A stretch of 64,000 bases of DNA from UBA2020 sp964551435 (lineage in GTDB: Bacteria; Pseudomonadota; Alphaproteobacteria; Micavibrionales; UBA2020): contig CAZKBS010000009.1 in assembly GCA_964551435.1 (NCBI GenBank), forward strand, positions 1 to 64,000, given 5' to 3'. The notes under the pieces are model-generated. The model ran no database searches, was not told the origin of the DNA, and worked only from the letters and a program-made list of their open reading frames with translations. Made by a program: the position numbers and the translations under genes. Shown here one piece after another: positions 61,340 through 64,000 of this stretch (position 1 is its first letter; each line of letters begins with the position of its first letter).

Positions 61340-61840
61340 ATGCAGCAGATTCTCAAAAACACTTTCGCGGCGGCGGTTTTTTTATATGTGTTTGGCGGTG
61401 CGGTGGTACTGGCGCAAGCGGCGCAGGTGGGTACGGTCACGGTCAACGGTGCGGTGCCGCTGGCCTGCGATATTGTCGTGACAGCAGAAGCAGGGGCCAG
61501 CAATATCGCCGATATTTCCGTAGGCGATACCGACCGCCTGATCGCCACCGTCACCGAAAGCTGTAACGATCCGGACGGCTATACCGTCAGCCTTGTCGGT
61601 ACCAATTCCGGTGACCACACGGGGCTGTTCGTTGATTCGGTCAGTGGCGACAATCATCCCTTCACCGTCGCCTACGATGGCGTGCCGGTACCGGCCGGCG
61701 GGCTGGTGACGGATTCGAACGCGCCGCAAAACAATCTCAGCCGCGATGTGCGCATCACCTACGGTGCCGCGCCGCTCTTGACACCGACGGTGGGCTTTAC
61801 CTATGCCGAAACCCTGACGTTCACGATTGCGGCGAAGTAG
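61340..61840 (+). CDS. Fimbrial subunit (chaperone-usher pilin)
   Basis: A 166-residue secreted protein with a signal peptide (about 1-27) and an Ig-like pilin chain. Two cysteines, in LACDIVV and ESCNDPDG, should form the usual disulfide, and the C-terminal strand TLTFTIAAK is alternating hydrophobic, as in donor-strand-exchanging pilins. The family is distant from FimA and could be spore-coat-U-like. GGGGGA precedes ATG 61340; the frame is open to 61238 but that part is not signal-like. It leads the operon pilin-chaperone-usher. Confidence 0.8.
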   Translation: MQQILKNTFAAAVFLYVFGGAVVLAQAAQVGTVTVNGAVPLACDIVVTAEAGASNIADISVGDTDRLIATVTESCNDPDGYTVSLVGTNSGDHTGLFVDSVSGDNHPFTVAYDGVPVPAGGLVTDSNAPQNNLSRDVRITYGAAPLLTPTVGFTYAETLTFTIAAK

Positions 61841-61848
61841 GGCGGGGT

Positions 61849-62613
61849 ATGCGCGGTTTCTATCGTCTTTCGGCCCTTGGCGCGGCGCTGGTGTTCGTCC
61901 TATTGCTGGCAACGCCCGCCGCCGCGCTGAGGCTATTACCGTTCAAGGCGGCGATTGTGGTGTCTCCGTCTTCTGTCGCCGCAAAGGGCGGTGCGGTGCA
62001 GGTCTTCCGGCTTGAAAACAACACAAACGGCGCCGTCGCGGTCGAGGTTTATGCCGAGACATGGGATGTCGATGCCGATGGCGTTGAAACCAATCAACCC
62101 GCAAAGAACCTGTTCAGCATTTTTCCGGCGCAGCTGGTCGTACCGCCGCGCGAAAGCCGCGCGGTGCGTGTCGTCTGGCTGGGTGATGCGCCTGCGCGGG
62201 AAAAAGCCTTCCGCCTTGTCGCGGCGCAGCTGCCGGTTGATTTGAAGGACGCGGCGGCAGACGGCGCGGCCGTACGCTTTTTGCTGCGTTTCAAAGCGGC
62301 GCTTTATATCCGCCCCGCGCAGGAGGTCAAAAGCGATATCCGCGCTGAAACCGCGGAAATACTGCCGGATGGCCGGTTGCGCCTGACGCTGCATAACTAC
62401 GGCGATGTGCATGCACTCCTGCGCCGCCCGCGCCTGACGCTGGTGCTGGCGGCGGGCAATAAAATGGAGCTGCCGGAATCTGCATTAAAACCGCTTGAGG
62501 GGCAAAATATCCATGCGGGCGCGCAGCGCCTGTTTACCCTTGCCGGATTGCCGTCCTTGCCGCGAAGCGCGGCGATTGCGCGCGCCGAGTTCGCCTATGA
62601 CGACATGTTCTAG
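61849..62613 (+). CDS. Periplasmic fimbrial chaperone (PapD-like)
   Basis: A 254-residue chaperone with a signal peptide (about 1-27) and two Ig-like domains. Domain 1 has the strand pattern VFRLENNTNGAVAVEVYAETW and LFSIFPAQLVVPPRESRAVRVVWL, which is the family signature region; domain 2 follows from about residue 150. It caps pilin subunits and hands them to the usher. It begins 8 bases after the pilin stop, and the usher start lies inside its last 17 bases. Confidence 0.88.
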   Translation: MRGFYRLSALGAALVFVLLLATPAAALRLLPFKAAIVVSPSSVAAKGGAVQVFRLENNTNGAVAVEVYAETWDVDADGVETNQPAKNLFSIFPAQLVVPPRESRAVRVVWLGDAPAREKAFRLVAAQLPVDLKDAAADGAAVRFLLRFKAALYIRPAQEVKSDIRAETAEILPDGRLRLTLHNYGDVHALLRRPRLTLVLAAGNKMELPESALKPLEGQNIHAGAQRLFTLAGLPSLPRSAAIARAEFAYDDMF

Positions 62614-64000
62614 TTTTTTTTACAGGGCGCTTTGCGCGCTTTATTTTCTGTGCGTTTTGAACGTGCCCTGTCATGCCGAAGAGGCGGCCGCCCGAATTCC
62701 CGTGGTGACGGAAGGCCGCCTTGCCGGTTTCGTCGATGCCGTGCAAACACCGGACGGGCATATCCGTATCAAGGCAGAGGGCCTGTCGCAGTGGGTGGAA
62801 AACCGCATGAATGAAACGGCCGCCGCACAGTTTACGGCCATAACATCCCGCGGCGGCTTTTTGCCGCCGGATGATTTTGCGCCTGCGGGGCTTGCCATCA
62901 TTTACGATGATTTCGATGCTGTTTTGCGCCTGACGCCGGACCCCGCGCAGCTGCGGCGCATGGAAATTTCGGTGAAATCGCCGCAAGTGACGCCCGATGA
63001 CAGCGTGGTCATGCCGGCAGCTCTTTCGGCCTATGTGAACCTGCGCGGCGGGGTCGAATACGTATCGGGCAGCGATGCCGCAGGCAATGGCCGCCAGCCC
63101 GCGCGGCTTGATATCGATGGCGCCGTTCACTGGCGCGGCACGGTGCTGGAGGCGCAGGCGGATTATCTTGAAAACGACCCCGACGCCTTCCGCCGTGGCG
63201 ATGTCCGACTTGTGCACGATTTTCCGGCGCAAATGCTGCGTGCGGCGGCGGGTGATCTGTCGTATCCGGTAACATCTTTCCAGTCGTTCCAGCCGATGCT
63301 GGGGGTCAGTCTTGCGCGTAACTTTACGCTCCAGCCTTACCGCGTGACGACGCCGACGGGCGATACGTCTTTTGTGGTTCAATCGCCATCGCGCGTCGAT
63401 ATCCTTGTCAACGGCCAGCGTATCCGCAGCCTGCGTCTGGACTCCGGCAGCTATGATATCAGCGATTTTCCGGTGGCGGATGGGGCGAATGACGTATCGC
63501 TTGTCATCACCGATGCGACGGGGAATGTGGAGGTCAAGCGCTTTCCGCTGCTGGGTGACCGCCAGCTGCTCAAACAGGGGCTGCATGCCTATGCCTATAG
63601 CGCCGGCATTCGCGCCGATAAAGAGAACCGCGATATTAAATACGATGCGGGTGCGCCCGTTTTTTCCGGATTTCACCGCTATGGCGTCAGCGAAACGCTC
63701 ACGCTGGGCGCACAGGCGCAGGGCGATGCGGATGTGCAGCAGGCGGGGCTCTCGGCGCTCAAAGCGACAGCGCTCGGGACATTCGGACTGGATGCGGCGG
63801 GCAGTCGCGTCCGCAGCGCAGGGGCGGATGCAGCTTTGCAGCTGTCATACCGTCTGGCGGATGTTACGGCGCGGCGCGATTTTTCGGCGCAGCTGCGCTG
63901 GCGCGGCGATGATTTTGCGGCGCTGGGGCAGCCGAACCCCGTCAATCCATCCGCAGCGGAGGTGGCGGCACGGTATAATTTTATGATGGGCCAAGCCGTG
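62597..64000 (+). CDS. Outer-membrane fimbrial usher, partial
   Basis: The first 468 codons of a FimD/PapC-family usher that runs off the right edge without a stop. A signal peptide (about 1-27) ends CHAEE. After an N-terminal domain shorter and more divergent than in FimD, the beta-barrel region begins near residue 200 with FTLQPYRVTTPTGDTSFVV; the plug-like section SPSRVDILVNGQRIRSLRLDSGSYDISDFP and HAYAYSAGIRADKENRDI follow. Ushers are about 750-850 residues, so nearly half is missing. The start at 62597 overlaps the chaperone end by 17 bases, in a different frame. Confidence 0.9.
   Translation, partial: MTTCSSFFYRALCALYFLCVLNVPCHAEEAAARIPVVTEGRLAGFVDAVQTPDGHIRIKAEGLSQWVENRMNETAAAQFTAITSRGGFLPPDDFAPAGLAIIYDDFDAVLRLTPDPAQLRRMEISVKSPQVTPDDSVVMPAALSAYVNLRGGVEYVSGSDAAGNGRQPARLDIDGAVHWRGTVLEAQADYLENDPDAFRRGDVRLVHDFPAQMLRAAAGDLSYPVTSFQSFQPMLGVSLARNFTLQPYRVTTPTGDTSFVVQSPSRVDILVNGQRIRSLRLDSGSYDISDFPVADGANDVSLVITDATGNVEVKRFPLLGDRQLLKQGLHAYAYSAGIRADKENRDIKYDAGAPVFSGFHRYGVSETLTLGAQAQGDADVQQAGLSALKATALGTFGLDAAGSRVRSAGADAALQLSYRLADVTARRDFSAQLRWRGDDFAALGQPNPVNPSAAEVAARYNFMMGQAV

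Overview
The window reads as an ordinary chromosomal stretch of a GC-rich Gram-negative alphaproteobacterium. Pointers to that group are the gene order mdh-sucCD-sucAB with lpd close by, a DUF2336 protein, ZapE, MlaA/MlaC and LptF/LptG outer-membrane genes, and a five-gene hut set using the formimidoylglutamate deiminase route. A Rhodospirillales- or Micavibrio-like lineage is a guess from gene content only; no rRNA, tRNA or other marker is present to settle it.

Layout. 1-102: the end of a CRISPR array, two identical 36-nt repeats around one 30-nt spacer, with a type II-C-like repeat; the rest of the locus would lie left of the window. 461-2427: ettA and a DUF2798 protein. 2507-6250 (minus strand): mlaC, mlaA, lptG, lptF, all outer-membrane lipid transport. 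6387-12485: pepA, a three-domain MFS/PlsC/acyl-ACP synthetase, a hypothetical gene and holC. 12498-20417: a Rap1a/Tai-like secreted protein, an M23 endopeptidase, fabI-aroC, a possible small RNA, sppA and an SLT-type lytic transglycosylase. 20617-27277: a DmdC-like acyl-CoA dehydrogenase, a hydrolase, a Cys-rich miniprotein, a DUF6498 membrane protein, zapE-DUF2336 and a C39-like protease. 27568-39681: the TCA block mdh-sucC-sucD-sucA-sucB, then a 2.4-kb interruption (lipase-like hydrolase, DUF433/DUF5615 toxin-antitoxin pair, zinc-finger unknown), then lpd.

39767-46955 carries histidine catabolism (hutU-hutH-hutG on plus, hutI on minus, hutF on plus). 47090-52075 carries an uncharacterised HELGH metalloprotease, an alpha/beta hydrolase, and an envelope-stress-like cluster: an ECF sigma factor, a membrane anti-sigma candidate and a Metal_resist-type periplasmic protein, with a secreted charged helical protein divergent to it and an entericidin-like lipoprotein downstream. 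52139-61107 has a 1185-residue protein of unknown function, mscL, an ankyrin protein, rimO, an EpmB/KamA-type radical SAM enzyme, a secreted EndoU-fold protein, a truncated alcohol dehydrogenase and a small secreted acidic protein. 61340-64000 opens a chaperone-usher fimbrial operon (pilin, chaperone, usher); the usher runs off the right edge.

The most interesting items are the CRISPR edge, the EndoU-domain secreted protein, the 1185-residue unknown, the HELGH metalloprotease, the sigma/anti-sigma/periplasmic-sensor cluster, the interruption of the suc-lpd block, and a structured, terminator-ended stretch before sppA that may be a small RNA. I did not find any insertion sequence, prophage, rRNA or tRNA.
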